From the NCBI GenBank assembly GCA_001510575.1, contig LNGK01000011.1, positions 434,001-498,000 on the forward strand: DNA of 64,000 nt, written 5' to 3'. Source of the DNA: Knoxdaviesia capensis. Lineage: Eukaryota > Ascomycota > Sordariomycetes > Microascales > Gondwanamycetaceae. Positions within the stretch are counted from its first letter, which is position 1; each line of letters opens with the position of its first letter. Under the pieces are notes generated by a model that worked only from the letters and a program-made list of their open reading frames with translations, was not told the origin of the DNA and did not search any database. Below, piece after piece: positions 22,621 through 34,650 of the stretch. The position numbers and the translations under genes were made by a program.

Positions 22621-25600
22621 GCCCCTAAGGTAAGTGGCACAGCCCCAAAGACATCGACCCTGTCGTGCTGGCCGCGGGCTTCTGCCGCTGCACGGCCGGC
22701 CTCCGGCCCGCCGCCGATCTGCTCGGGCCGGTGCAGCACCACCCGCCCGGCAGGTCCCCATGCTCCGCCAATAGGCACGGGCAATACCGGCCGCGGCCAC
22801 GCCAGCTGCGATGCCAGCGTGACGCATCTGGCTGTCCCCTTCAGCACCGGCGCGGCCGCCTCGCCGGGCCCGGCGCTGCAGATCGGCGCCCGGCACGCCG
22901 TGGCCAGCGGCACTCGCTGTGACATGGCAGAGAGCGTGCCATGCCGCGGCGTGCCGGGCGCGGATCTGCAGGTGCACCCCGAGCCGGACGGCGAGTCTGC
23001 GACTCTCGGCGCGCGGGACACCCTCGCACCGGAACGCGCAGTTGAACTGAGCAGCATGACACGCTGGGGGGGGGCGGGCCAGCTGAAATGCAGAGGAATC
23101 TCACGGCCTGGCTGATTAGAGAAGCCAACCCGTCGAAATAGATGAGAATTGAACATTGCAAGGATGCCAGCCAGTGTGGGAGACAGAAACAAGTGACCTC
23201 GAGACTGCCTGACGATGAACCTTAGGGTTGCATACCCTAGTATGTCCACCGCCTCGCGGGCTTCCTATCTAGCCTTGTTGTTCAAGAATGGACAGCTGTA
23301 ACAGTAGGTCTTGGCTCCTTGTCTTGGTCCCATCTCATCTTTTGTGCCCATGATGTCCATCTATCTATCTACAGCATCTATCTCTCTATCGAGTTCTCCC
23401 CATCGCGGTCGGCGGTATCATACATCACAGATTCCCGATTGTGGCCGCATCTCGATGCATCGCGAACGCGAATCAGCGGCTAGGCGGATTTTGCAAGGAA
23501 ATATCGCGCCCCTCAGCCGCAAAGGAACGAAAAAGGCCAAAACCCCCAAAAATTCCCCTTCACCAGCAGTAAAATTGTATCCGAAATCCCAGGGCCTGGA
23601 ACCCTGTCCCATCCACACACCACCCATGTTCCGCCAATACGACGCATCTGCACCTGGGTCCCGCCCCCCCACTCGCCCGGCTGAGTTGACGCCCGACTAC
23701 AGTAGTACTGTCCTTACAGGTTCTGGCGTGTGCATGCCCTTGACCTTCGTGCCAGCAGAGAGAGAGAGAGCAGGTTCTGGGGGCCTGGGGCGGGAGAAGA
23801 GAGCGAAGGAACGGGGGGGCAAAGTCTCGGTGGTCAGTCCAATGAGTCCACGACTGCGAAGAACCAGGTGCTGTCAATATTAACAAGGGAACAACACCCA
23901 CATTCGGCTCCGGGGGAAACTGGGCAAAGAGAGGAAAGGGAAGATTGGGAGGGCTAGACCGCATCTGAACGCAAAGGACAGTCTTGGCAAGCCAGGCCGG
24001 GGGGGGGAAGGGGGAAGGCCATGGTGAAAGCCTTCTTCAGCTGGGACTCCGACAATCATGACATTGTGGGTGTGTGTTTGTTGTGCGCCGCTGCTGGCGT
24101 TTGCTGGTGTGGGTTCGTCTGCGAATACTGGGCACGCAGACACACATACAAACCGGGCACGAGGGGGGGCAAGTTCTGCGGCCGGTTCGGTTCAGCCTCT
24201 CTACGACGCTGGCAGGCCCGTCGGTCTCTCTGGACTGTCATATCCCGGTATCGTCACTTGCTTGTCCTCTGTGCACACAGTACCCTCTCTACGTGTATCT
24301 CTCGTCCCGCGTCTGCCGCGACGTTCTCTTGTTGAGCCCGGGGCCAGAGGAAAAATGCGGTGATGGGAAACTAGACGTCGGGGGGGCATAGCCGACGCTG
24401 GTGGACTGGAATCAGAATCCCTCAATTCCTTCCAAGTCCAGCCTAATTTTAAAATTGGCGCCGTTCGACCCAGCGTTTTTCACCAAGGGGCCGTAGTGTT
24501 AAATGCCTTTCGAGAAGGCGACTTACTTACTGGCTAAACTGCTCTGGCCAGCAAAGAACAGCACATACACAGCCCTAGAAAACACCGCGGCGCGAACCTG
24601 CCTCGTTTGGGCGTTGGCGGGCTGCTGGGTCAAGACCACCCGGGTGGGTGGGCAAACGAGGAGGCAAACGGCAGGCCGTGGGCAGAGCGATCGCGAGAGA
24701 GATTGGAGGAGAGACAGCTCGGCTAGCGACGCACGCCGTGGCGGAACATTGGTGGCGCGGAGGCTGCGGTTTGTGCCTGCAGACACTAGAGAGCACACAC
24801 ATGGTGGACAGTTCGTTCCTGAGAAGACGCGCAGTGTCTCTCGTCGCCTGTGTATCACTCGCTCTGGAAGAAATCACCAGACGACAGAAGGTGGGTGCAT
24901 TCGAGAACACCGGGACTGTCTCTCCTTTTCATCGTTCTCGCTGCTGATGTGTAGGGTTGCGGAGGGTTGCGTCCCAAAGAACACAGAGCCACCGCGTGTT
25001 TTCTCCCACTGACATGCGTGTCTCACCCACACAGCCTGTCCTCCTCCTCCTTTTTCTCCTTTTTGGGGTCTCCTCTTTGCTCGTAACGTGTGCTCGCTAA
25101 AATCTCCCGAGCCAGTTTGTGCGGTCTGGCGTCCAATCAAGGTGGCGCCCACACAGACTAGGCGGCCCCTAAACACACCAAGTTACGGAGACTTAGCGAT
25201 GGAAATGGTCGGCGGAGTATGGCGGGCTATCACTGAACTATCAACCCCTAGTGCCAGAGACCAGAGGCACTGGTGAGCTTAGATAGCAGCTCTGTCGCAG
25301 ATGGTCGTCCCGCTAAGTCTCCGCGAACTTGAGCATCTCCCTGCGCTGGACAAACCGTCGTGAGAAGGGATGGATGGGCTCGTATTGACTGGCCCCAGCA
25401 CACCAGGGGACGCAGATTGCCGGGCCACACAGTCTGGGCAACACCTGAGCGAGCATCTCACAGGCACACAAGGTTGCACGCAGCCAATAACACACACCGC
25501 GAAGTCCCACGCAAACCCTCGTTTTGTTCCCTGGAGTTGACAGCCGGGAATTAATAACAGAAAGAAAAACATGGGGCACACACACACAGCGAAGAGAGCG

Positions 25601-26619
25601 TTTCTCGCCACCGGATTTAGTCCAAGGGGGGTGGTGGTGTTCCTGGTGGGGAACTGATCGGCCGTCTATAGTACACTTCAGCCCCAAGCCAGTCCGGGGC
25701 CGGGTAAATCTCTTAACATTCGGTTAGTCCAGCGCCCTGGCGTAGGAGGGGGCCGGCTATCATATGGGATGTATCTTGTGCACATTGTACGAGCGTGCAT
25801 TGTACGAGGATGGGAGCAGTCGCACTGACGCTGAGAGGAGCCAGAAAACAAAGGGAGGAACTAAATAAATAACTAGGTCAGTAAATTAAAGAAGAAAAAG
25901 AAGAAGAAAAGAAAGAATAAAGAGGCGAAGAACACATCCTCCCGAAACCGTGTTAGACATATTCCGAGAAAATGGCCGGAAGACAGACTGTTGCAGTGAA
26001 CGAACAGAAGATTGTATACGTCTGTTTATCATCGGGATATAAAATGCGTGTATCCGGTATATGCACCTACCGAGCATATCCGCCGTCATCGGGGGAAGGA
26101 ACGCCGGCCGCCTCGGTACAGCGATAAACCCGCTTAGGCCGATACTGGCGATAGCTTCAACAAGGAGAGAAAAAAAAAAAGCAGAAAAAAAAAAGGAGGC
26201 AGACTGAACAGCCCATCGGCCCATCCACTAAGACAGTCCTGGCTGGACAGCTCGGTATCGCTTCAGTTTCTCTGCCGAGCCATCGTGGGCCCTGCGATAT
26301 ATATTTTCCGTCTGCAGCTTCTCCCCATGCATACATCGAGGACACGTCCGTGGAGGAGACAGACAGCCTGGGACCTGCACTGCTATCGTGGCCCAGCTCA
26401 GCCCGGCTCCAAGTCCGATGCGAAGCAGAGTGTGTCTCTGGTACCTGTCCGCACCGATCACGCACATCGAGCTACTGGTCGACGCCCGGACAAGGTTGAC
26501 TGCACTTGGGCCGGTGGGCCACAGACGCCCCCATCGCCCTACCTGGACGACGTATTTCTTTTCTTCTTTGGGCTGAAGAACAATATTCATTTTTATATTA
26601 TTTTCTCTGATTCCGTCTA
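22621..26619. other. Gene-free region after copia relic
   Basis: The first 500 bp (22621-23110) are far richer in GC than the copia fragment they abut. A palindromic telomere-type motif follows at 23221-23242. The remainder to 26.6 kb shows no recognisable gene: frames are short or lack domains, and there are A-rich patches at about 25890-25925 and 26165-26195. Confidence 0.4.
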
Positions 26620-26962
26620 GTCCTCTTCTGGCGTTCCTCTTTTTCTTGTCTCTTCCTCCTCTTCCTCTTCTCGCTCCTTTCCTCTTTCTTCCCTTCTCTT
26701 CTCTTCTTTTTTTTTTCTTTTTTTTCCCTCTCTCCTGCATCATCTCTGCATGAGTTAGTGGTCTCGAGACACTCAAAGAAGAAGAAGCAGCCCACCCAAG
26801 CTAAGATCCGCCGAAGCCGTCGTCCTGACATCCCTGATCCCCCCGTGAGTGAGTCTTGGCTTTCAACTGCCCACATCCTCCCCTCTGTTCAGCCCGCCAC
26901 AAACGACACATCACCAGCCTCCGTGCTTCCTCTGCCGGAAAGCTTGTCGACCGCCGCCCGCC
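26620..26962 (+). promoter_or_regulatory. Pyrimidine-rich promoter/leader of the Cys-rich surface protein
   Basis: A strong CT-rich tract, including T9-T10 runs, covers about 26625-26740 on the coding strand and precedes the chosen ATG at 26963. The frame is open upstream to 26849, but the Met at 26963 begins directly with a signal peptide, so the upstream part is taken as leader. Confidence 0.5.
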
Positions 26963-28483
26963 ATGCTCTCCCCGGCCGCCTCGACGCTGGTGGTCCTCGC
27001 CGCGCTGCTCGGCGTGGCCCACAGCCGCCGCGACCCGCGCATGACCGACGACACGCCGGCGCTGCAGACCGCCACCGCGGTGGTGCCGGACTTCCCGTTC
27101 GCCCACATCCTGCCGAGGCCGACCGCGCGCCCGCAGGACGCGGTGCAGCAGCCGCTGGCCAACCGCCAGGCGTCGAGCAGCACCGGCGTGACCGCGCTGG
27201 TGGCGCCCGACAACGTGTGCGGCTACGTGTCGGCCATCCCGACGTCGTCGTTCTACTGCCCGACCAGCATGAACTGCGTCTTCTTCCCCGCGGTGTCGAA
27301 GGACGCCGGCGCTATTGCCTGCTGCGATACCACCACCTGCGGCATGAAGCTGGACTGTCTCGACTACGAGCAGCTGTACGTGCAGAGTGCGTGTAACGAC
27401 GCGTGCGTGTCGGACTCGTTCACGCTGAAATGGTGAGTCTCCCCTGTCTGCCTTGTGTCTCTCTCCGTGCTCTTGAAGTATGCACGTGTGTGTGTGTGTG
27501 TGTAGCATGTCTGACACTCAATCAGCTACGAATCCACCCTGCCGTACTGCAACACCGTCTCCTTCTCCGGCAACGTCATCGACTACTGGTGCGGCGGCTC
27601 CTCCTACAGCACCGTGCACTCCGCCACCACGCGCTACCCCAACCAGACCCCGCGCAACTTCGTCCAGACCGTGATCGACGTCAACGACCTGACCTCCAGC
27701 GGCGAGTCGCTGTCCTCGGCGGTCGGCCGCTCGACCACCGCCGCCACCACCACCACCGCCAGGACCGGGGCCGCGTCCTCCGCCGCCGGCTCGTCGCCGT
27801 CGGCCACCACCACCAGCTCGCCCACCCCGGCCCCGTCGGGCGGCGGCACCAATGTCGGCGCGATTGCCGGCGGTGCCGTCGGCGGCGTGGTCGGCCTGGC
27901 GGCCATCGCCGCGCTGATCTTCTTCCTGATGCGCCGGAACAAGCGGAAGAAGGCTGCCGCCGCTGCTGCTGCCGCCGCCGCCGCTGGAGCTGCTGCTGCT
28001 GGTGGCGGCGGCGGGCCGCAGTCGCCGCCCGTCATGCAGGTCCCCGGCCAGCCGATGTACTACCAGTCCGGCACGCCGGTCACGATGCCGCCGGTCTACG
28101 ACAACAAGATGTCGCCGCAGCAGCAGGCCCCGCCGTACTTCCCCCAGCAGCAGCAACAGATGATGGGCGTGCCGCCGCACCAGCAGGGCTACGTCGACCC
28201 CGCCGCCGCCGCCGCATACTACAACGCCAACAACGCGTCGCCGCAGGGCCCCAACCGCGTCAGCTACATGGCGCCGTCGCCCACCGCGCCCAGCCACAGC
28301 CCGACCACCGCCGGCGGCTACACGCCGCCGCCTGCCGGCGCGTACGCGCAGCAGCCCGGCGCCCCGGCGTACCAGAACCCGCAGGCCACGATCTACGAGG
28401 CGGAGGGCACCGTGCTCGGCCAGGCCGCGGCGGACCGCCACGAACTTGACAGCGGCGCGGCGTACGGGAACCCGCCGAAGTGA
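26963..28483 (+). CDS. Cys-rich single-pass cell-surface protein
   Basis: Function not known; probably a plasma-membrane protein with its N-terminus outside. Exons 26963-27432 and 27526-28483 give 475 aa. A signal peptide (LSPAASTLVVLAALLGVAHS) is followed by an ectodomain with 12 cysteines (VCGY, FYC, MNC, ACC, TTCG, LDC, SAC, DAC, LKC, PYC, YWC). Then come a Ser/Thr-rich stalk, a Gly/Ala/Val transmembrane helix at about 267-292, a basic stop-transfer RRNKRKK, a poly-Ala run and a Pro/Gln/Tyr-rich cytoplasmic tail ending near HELDSG. The layout resembles WSC/Mid2-type sensors, but the Cys pattern is that of an uncharacterised fungal family. The intron holds a (GT)n tract; the later CAG at 27523-27525 is used because the earlier TAG shifts frame and would lose the transmembrane half. 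Confidence 0.85.
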
Positions 28484-29134
28484 TGGCACTGATATATACA
28501 ACACAAACACAAATAATCCGTTGGGGGGAGGGAAAGGGGAGTTCTTCTGTGGACATGATTTTTGTTTTCTGGCTTCTTGTTTCTATGAATCTTGTTCCTG
28601 GACATGGATATACTCGTTTCGATCTGCATGCTCATATAAATCCAGTCGTTCATCTTCGTCTCTTGGACTCTGTTTATACCTAATCTAATGTCTTACACAT
28701 TTCTCTCTTTACATGCGTCTATTGCACGATACGCATTGCCTGGTCCCTTGGCGATTCGGTGACAGTTGGTAATGCCCCTGAAAATTCTGCGTTGTGGTGC
28801 TCCGGTGTAAGTGCAGTCGGAACACGAACACCCGGCCCCACTACGGATCTTCCGGGTATTTGTGGGGCCGGTGCAACTCTGCCACGGAGATCAAGTACAT
28901 GCACAACCCCAACACTTGAAGATCAAAATGGCAGAAGACGCAGTGGGTAATCAATCTTGTGAGTAAACTACATAGCCGAATCATAAATAAGCAAAACAGA
29001 ACTTTGAGATAGATATCCAAAGAAAAGCGCACGCAGAGTTCAAAAAGACCACAGGATATTCATTTCCAAACAGATCCACATTGCCTGCTCCCACCCCCCC
29101 ATACCTGACTTGCAGTCACTTAGTGGCCAGGACC
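28484..29134. other. Convergent intergenic spacer
   Basis: It lies between the 3' ends of the surface-protein gene and the carnitine acetyltransferase gene. It is AT-richer than its flanks, as expected for 3' UTRs. No gene is seen. Confidence 0.55.
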
Positions 29135-32100
29135 TCAGTAGTCAGTCAGCCGCAGCTTCTTGCCCACCTCCCGCCGTCTGGCCTGCACAGCAGCGCGCTC
29201 TGACGGCTTGGTCTCGCCCGAATCCAGGTTCTCGCGGGCCTTGAGAGCCTGTAGGAGCATACCGGCGTCGAAGAATCCGTCTAGAAGAGAGAAAGCAGTT
29301 AGTACCAGTGTCTGCAACACGAGAAAAGACAACCCTCCGCAACAGAGACCGTCTGCTTTCAAGTGAGTGTGTGACGGGCAAAACTTACATCCGCCAAGCT
29401 CATCGTCCTCGCTGAGACCAGAGCTCTCATCCACAGTCGGCGACCGCGTGCCGCCCAACGACGCCTGGCTCGGCCGGATGCCGCCGCTGTGGCTATGGAT
29501 GAGCCGTCCGCGCGGCTTCGTCCGGTGATTCGCCCCCATGCCGCCGGCCGCAGCACCCCCAGCGCCGTGGGCGCCCCCGCTGGCCTTGGCCCCATCGACC
29601 TCGCGCGCCCGCGACGTGCGCGAGTTCGCCGCCTGCCGGACGGTGATGCGCAGGATGCGCCGCATCTCCATCATGTACGACTCGAGCGTGTCGACGAAGC
29701 GCTTGGTCTGCCGGTGCTTGCTCGACACGCAGATCGAGATCGAGTCGTCCTTGATGATGTAGCCGATGCCGAAGCCGTCGCCCGACGTCGGCCCGAAGCC
29801 GAACTGCCGCAGGCACGGGTTGCCGCAGTTGGACGTCGACACAATCGTCGTGTTCAGCTTGTCCCAGCCCGAGTCCGCGAACACCAGCGGCATCTGCAGC
29901 GCGCCGCTGCCCGCCGCCCCGTTGCCGCGCGAGCTCGTGCTGTCGCCGCGCGACCGCGTCTCGGCCGCCGCCCCGTTGCACGACAGCACCGACTCGCCGC
30001 CGCCGGGGCTGCCGACCGCCGACTCGCGGTCCGAGTACTCGCCGGGGCTGGAGTAGCCGTTGCTGGACGGGCTGCGCGCGCCGTTGCCCTGCCGGCCGTT
30101 GAGGAAGTTGTCCTCGTCCATCAGCTTCTGCCACACGCAGAACAGCGCGTACAGGTGGCGGTCGCAGCCCTCGGCCTTGGCACAGTCGCGCGTGGTCGCC
30201 GAGTGGCGCTGGCACGCGCGCCGCAGCGCCTCGACCTTCTGCTCGATCGGGTTGTCGGCCCAGAACGTCTGCACAAAGCTGACCGACTCGTCCGACACCG
30301 ACCGGATGGCCTCGGTGCGCCCGTGCAGGAACGTCTTGGTCATCGCCGGCTCGTACGTGCACTCCGACCGTCCGTACAGCCCGTAGTACGCCGCCTGGAA
30401 CGCCATCTGCACGAAGGCGTCGGGCGAAAACCCCATCGACGTGATGAAGTTCTTGCCGTAGCTGCGGAAGTCCAGGCACTGGAACTCGTTCTGCTCAATC
30501 AGGTCCGCCAGCCGCGTCTCGGCGAAGCGCACCGCGATCGTCAGCTCCGGCGTCATGTCCCATTCCAGCTTGTGCGGCGTAGTGTTGACCACGCCAAAGC
30601 TCTCCGGGTCGCGCTTGGACGGGTCCGGGCTGGTCGTCGCCCACAGCGTCGGCGCCTGGCCGTTGATGGTGCGGGCAAATCTCAGGATGGTGTCGGTGTA
30701 GATGTCGCTGGCAAACCGCAGCACCGTGTGGCCGTCCACACCGGTGTGCTCAAAGTTGATGCCCGCGCTTCCGTTCTTGCAGACGATGATCTGAAGCTTG
30801 TCGTACCACCGGTTGGTGCAGGTTCCGATCTGCACTCCCTTCTCGACCTCGCTGGTGCCGCACAGCATGTTTCCGCACAGAGCCGCAGCATCGGCCGGCT
30901 CGGTGTAGTCCAGGCACAGCACAAACAGCGCCGAATCGACAATGTTGAGGCAGTCGGCGTTGTTGGATCCCTCCTCGCGCGTGAAGAGATCCCGGAGCCC
31001 CGACCACACCTTGCGGTTCTCCGTGCTAAGCACGCCGAGCGCGCCCTTGGCGGCCTCCTGGATGGGGGTCTGGATGGCGTCGTCGATGATCGTCTGCAAG
31101 TTGACGGAAATGTCCTTCTCAGTCATGATGACATCCGAGTTGTCGTCCAGGACGTCGAACCAGTAGAACTGGCCGTGGCAGAGCACGATGATGTGCTTGG
31201 ACTGCGGGTCCTGCTCAATCTGGCATCCGTGGTCGGTCGGCACACGGGCGGTGCCGAACAGGCGCGAGAACTGGTACATGCACAGAGGCTTGCCCTTGAA
31301 GGTATCCGGGGGCAGTTCCTCGCGGCGAACGGCACGTACAAACTCCAGCGCGGAGATCACCAGCGACGCCGCGCGCGTCACCTGGTTGTTGCGGGCAGGC
31401 GTAGGGTCATCCTCCAGCAGGAAGAAGGGGTTGAGGTTAAGCACAACCGGGTTATCAAAGTTGAGGTACGAGTCATACCCTGGATTTCATGTTAGTGACA
31501 GTCCAGTAGATGATCAACAGGATGTATGGAAGTCAGGTAAGCTACGTACAGAACTGCTCAATGTAGCTGGACTGGCCATCGGCATACTTCTTCAGCTTCT
31601 CGTTCAGATCTGGGCCCTCGTTGCGGAGGAACAGCTGCACAGCCCGCTTAGTGTCGTTGTGCTCGCGGGGGCTCTGCAGCGGGTGCAGCGCCTGGAGGTA
31701 GCGCTCGCACGTCTTCTCCAGATCCGGGATGGGCAGCTTGGGCAGGCTATCCTGGCCGGCAAAGGTGCCCTGCAGAGGCTTGTCGCGGTACATGGCCATG
31801 GAGTTGCCGTTGGTCTGTGGGGGAGTAGCAGGAGCAGCAGGTTTCTGCGAAGACGGCGTGATGAGTTTCTGTCTGACGGTCACCGGTTGCTGAGGCGCAA
31901 GAGGCAGCAGTGGCAGGGGCTCGGGCTGCTTCTCGGTGATAGTGCCGTTCGACGACACGGTTGAAGGGGCCGTGGTGGTGGTGGTGGGAGACACAGTCTT
32001 CGTGGTAGTGGTGTCAACAGCGCCCAGGATTTCTCCGTTTTCTGGGACTGAGCGCGGAATCATGCGCTTCGGTGACAATGGATCAGCAAGGCTTTCACCC

Positions 32101-32141
32101 AGCGGCCTCGGCTCAGTAAAAACGCGGACTTGAGTGACCAT
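29135..32141 (-). CDS. facC: Carnitine O-acetyltransferase, FacC (cytosolic) type
   Basis: Transfers acetyl between CoA and carnitine; needed in fungi for acetyl export and import during growth on acetate or fatty acids. Exons 32141-31550, 31479-29389 and 29280-29135 give 942 aa. Choline/carnitine acyltransferase signatures run in order: SSYIEQFWYDSYL, NLNPFFLLED, CMYQFSRLFGTARVP, and the catalytic-His segment INFEHTGVDGHT (His at about residue 442). GYIIKDDSISICVSSKHRQ lies near the C-terminal end of the fold. The first 110 residues are a low-complexity Thr/Pro/Ser extension, and a Gly/Ser-rich loop interrupts the C-terminal half. The C-terminus (LRLTDY) is not a PTS1, and no mitochondrial presequence is evident, so I favour the cytosolic FacC/Yat1 type over the peroxisomal/mitochondrial AcuJ/Cat2 type. 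Confidence 0.9.
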
Positions 32142-32901
32142 GATGGCAAGTTGGCTTGCTGTTAGTTATCCTGAGGACAGATAGTAGGAGTGTTTGGTGT
32201 TCGTAAGAAAACAAAAGGAGGCTTCCTGTGTACAGCCAGATAGGAAAGATAAAAGGACGTCTGTGTAAATGAATGCTCAACACAGTCAAGCATACAGAGG
32301 GGAGACACGGGTAGAGATGTTCAAGCCGCGGAGAGCGGTGCGGTAGAAGTAGTGGCAGTCGTGGAGGCAGTACGACGGCATGTCACAGCATCTGGCTGTA
32401 TAGACACAGCAGAGGGAAGTGAAGGTGAATGGGTAGTAGGTTGGTAGAGATGATATGGGAAAGATGAAGAAGAAGAAGAAGAAGAGACGGTCAAGAACAG
32501 TCTGAGTGGTACCGATAGAGACACAAACACATTATAAATGTCCGGCAAGAGGGCCACAAAAAGATTGGAGGGGCGAACGGCGGATGGAGGCAAAAGAACG
32601 AGGAACGGGGAGCGGGGAGAGAGAAAGTGAGAGACAGAATAATGAGACACCAAATGGGTGATCTTAAAGGAGTGGAGAGATTAACAAGCCAGGGATCCGA
32701 CTAGTATAAACCAACAGCTCTCAAAGCACGGAGCCTCAACCAGGATGGAACGTGTAAGAGAACACGGGCAAAAGAGTTTAATCGGCCGGCTGGGGAAGAG
32801 AGAGAGAGAGGAAGGGAGGGAGGGGAGGCAAGGGAATAGGACGAACGGCACAGACGGTAAAGTAGACGGTAAGCTAAAGAGACAATGCGGATATGGGGGA
32901 C

Positions 32902-32931
32902 GGGGGGGGGGGGGGGGGGGGGGNGGGGGGG
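32902..32931. repeat. Poly-G homopolymer with an ambiguous base
   Basis: About 29 G with one N at 32924, in the promoter region of facC. The true length cannot be trusted. Confidence 0.95.
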
Positions 32932-33347
32932 TGGAGGATACGAGTGGGGGGTGGATGGATGGGAGGAGGAAGTTCGGGTAGATGTTGGCTTGTGAAGAGA
33001 GGAGAGGGAGATAGAGAGAAACGGAAGGAATCTGGGCTAGGAGCAGAGGAAGACGACGAGTATCGAGTATATCAGTGCCCCCCAGATCAGATAGATACAT
33101 GAGCCACGCGGTGTTTCGGAGATCAGTGAACTTCGCCTCCCAGACCAGACCGCGGGGGAGGCAACGAAGAAGAGGCAAAGAATGGGGAACCGTAGAAGCG
33201 GCTTTATGAGAGCCAGTCAGGGCTGTCTCAAGGGCTATCAGTCAGATGCACCCACACTGGGGAGGGGGGTGGGTGTATTGGAGGCCCCGTCGTAGTCCGA
33301 AAGGGGAGCAGGTCCGAACAAGCTCCGGGGTACGGCGGGTGGGCAGA

Positions 33348-33349
<2 letters not shown>

Positions 33350-33379
<30 letters not shown>
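33350..33379. repeat. (GA)n microsatellite
   Basis: About 15 GA units in gene-free DNA. Confidence 0.95.
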
Positions 33380-33380
<1 letters not shown>

Positions 33381-34623
33381 GAGAGGGTCTAGAGGCAGAC
33401 AGAGAGGGCGAGAGGGCGATGGCTGGTCTAGCCCGTAGCCTCAGTTGCTGTCACTCACTATATGCAGAAGAAGAAAAACAACAGACACCCAATGCATAAA
33501 AGAAGGATTCGGCGTCAGGCGGGCCAAGGGGATGCACGCCGAGCAGCCATGGTGGTGCAGACAACTTTGTTCCGCCCGTCCGACGGTCACGACAGCAGGC
33601 AAGCTTTCGCGCTGGGTAATATAAGTGCAGTGGGTGTGTGTGTGTGTGCAATATCAGAGCGGATGGGTATCTTGGTGTCTCTTTTCTTTGACCTCTGGTG
33701 TTCCTTGCGTGGGGCTTCCCCGCGTCTCCGGGTCTTGGTATCCCAAATAGGGTCGTTTCTTTTGAAAAGCCTGTCCACATTTGCGCGGGAGAGTTGTGTA
33801 CGTGTGTCATGGGAAATGCATGTGGCTTTCCAGGTAATGTTGTGTGTTCCCTATCATCTTCTCTCCTTTGGTCTCGCAGTCCTGCACGCTGCACAACAAG
33901 AAGCTATTGGAGGCTTGGCTGATACCAAGGACAGCAAGGCACGGGGAAAACGCGAAGGGGTACGGAGACACGAAAAAGAGAGAAATAGGAAAATGTACTG
34001 GTGACGAACGCATACCACGTAGCTCACAGTCCGAACATACCTATATCAGCCAGCCACTCCAGATCTGAAGTATCGAATATTTGGATTCTAGATTCAACCC
34101 TAGGAAGGGGGGGTATATGGCCGAAAAATAGATAAATATCAAATCGGTACACCTGGGAGGTGGAACCCGGGGGAAAGATCGAAAGAGGGTCCCGGGATGG
34201 TAATTTGAAGGCCGTGAGAAGTTGAGGAAAGACGTAAAAAGAAGATTCTGCAAGTTTGGCGGATGTTGCTCGAGGTTGGACTGGTGACAACGTGTGTCTC
34301 GGTTTTTTTGTTTTTTGTGAACCTTAAAATCAGAAGAAGCGTTTTGACACCAGAAAAAGAGGAGAGGAGAAGGAAAGGTTTGGCATGAGATGTGGATATG
34401 TTGGTGGTGTCGTGTGTCCTCGACTATCGTTTCTCTTCTCTCGGACTACTTCTTGCTGCCCCGGACGTGAATGGCTACAAAGAGGAGAAAAAAGAAACTT
34501 TTATGAACAGCAGGTCGGTTAGAAGAAGAAGACGTCACGTCTCGACAAGATATATGGGGACCAGGCAGAAAGAGGGAAGAGGCTCTCGTCTGGCATTCCT
34601 GTTGCCGCGGACCAAAAGACGCC

Positions 34624-34650
34624 CGTGTGTGTGTGTGTGTGTGTGTGTGT
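34624..34650. repeat. (GT)n microsatellite
   Basis: About 13 GT units in gene-free DNA. Confidence 0.95.

Noticed and set aside
27506..27525. Earlier TAG acceptor in the surface-protein intron (just after the GT tract)
   Set aside because: Using it shifts the frame and removes the transmembrane half; the later CAG keeps the protein intact.
29489..31495. 668-codon plus-strand frame
   Set aside because: Antisense shadow of the carnitine acetyltransferase, caused by strong GC third-position bias.
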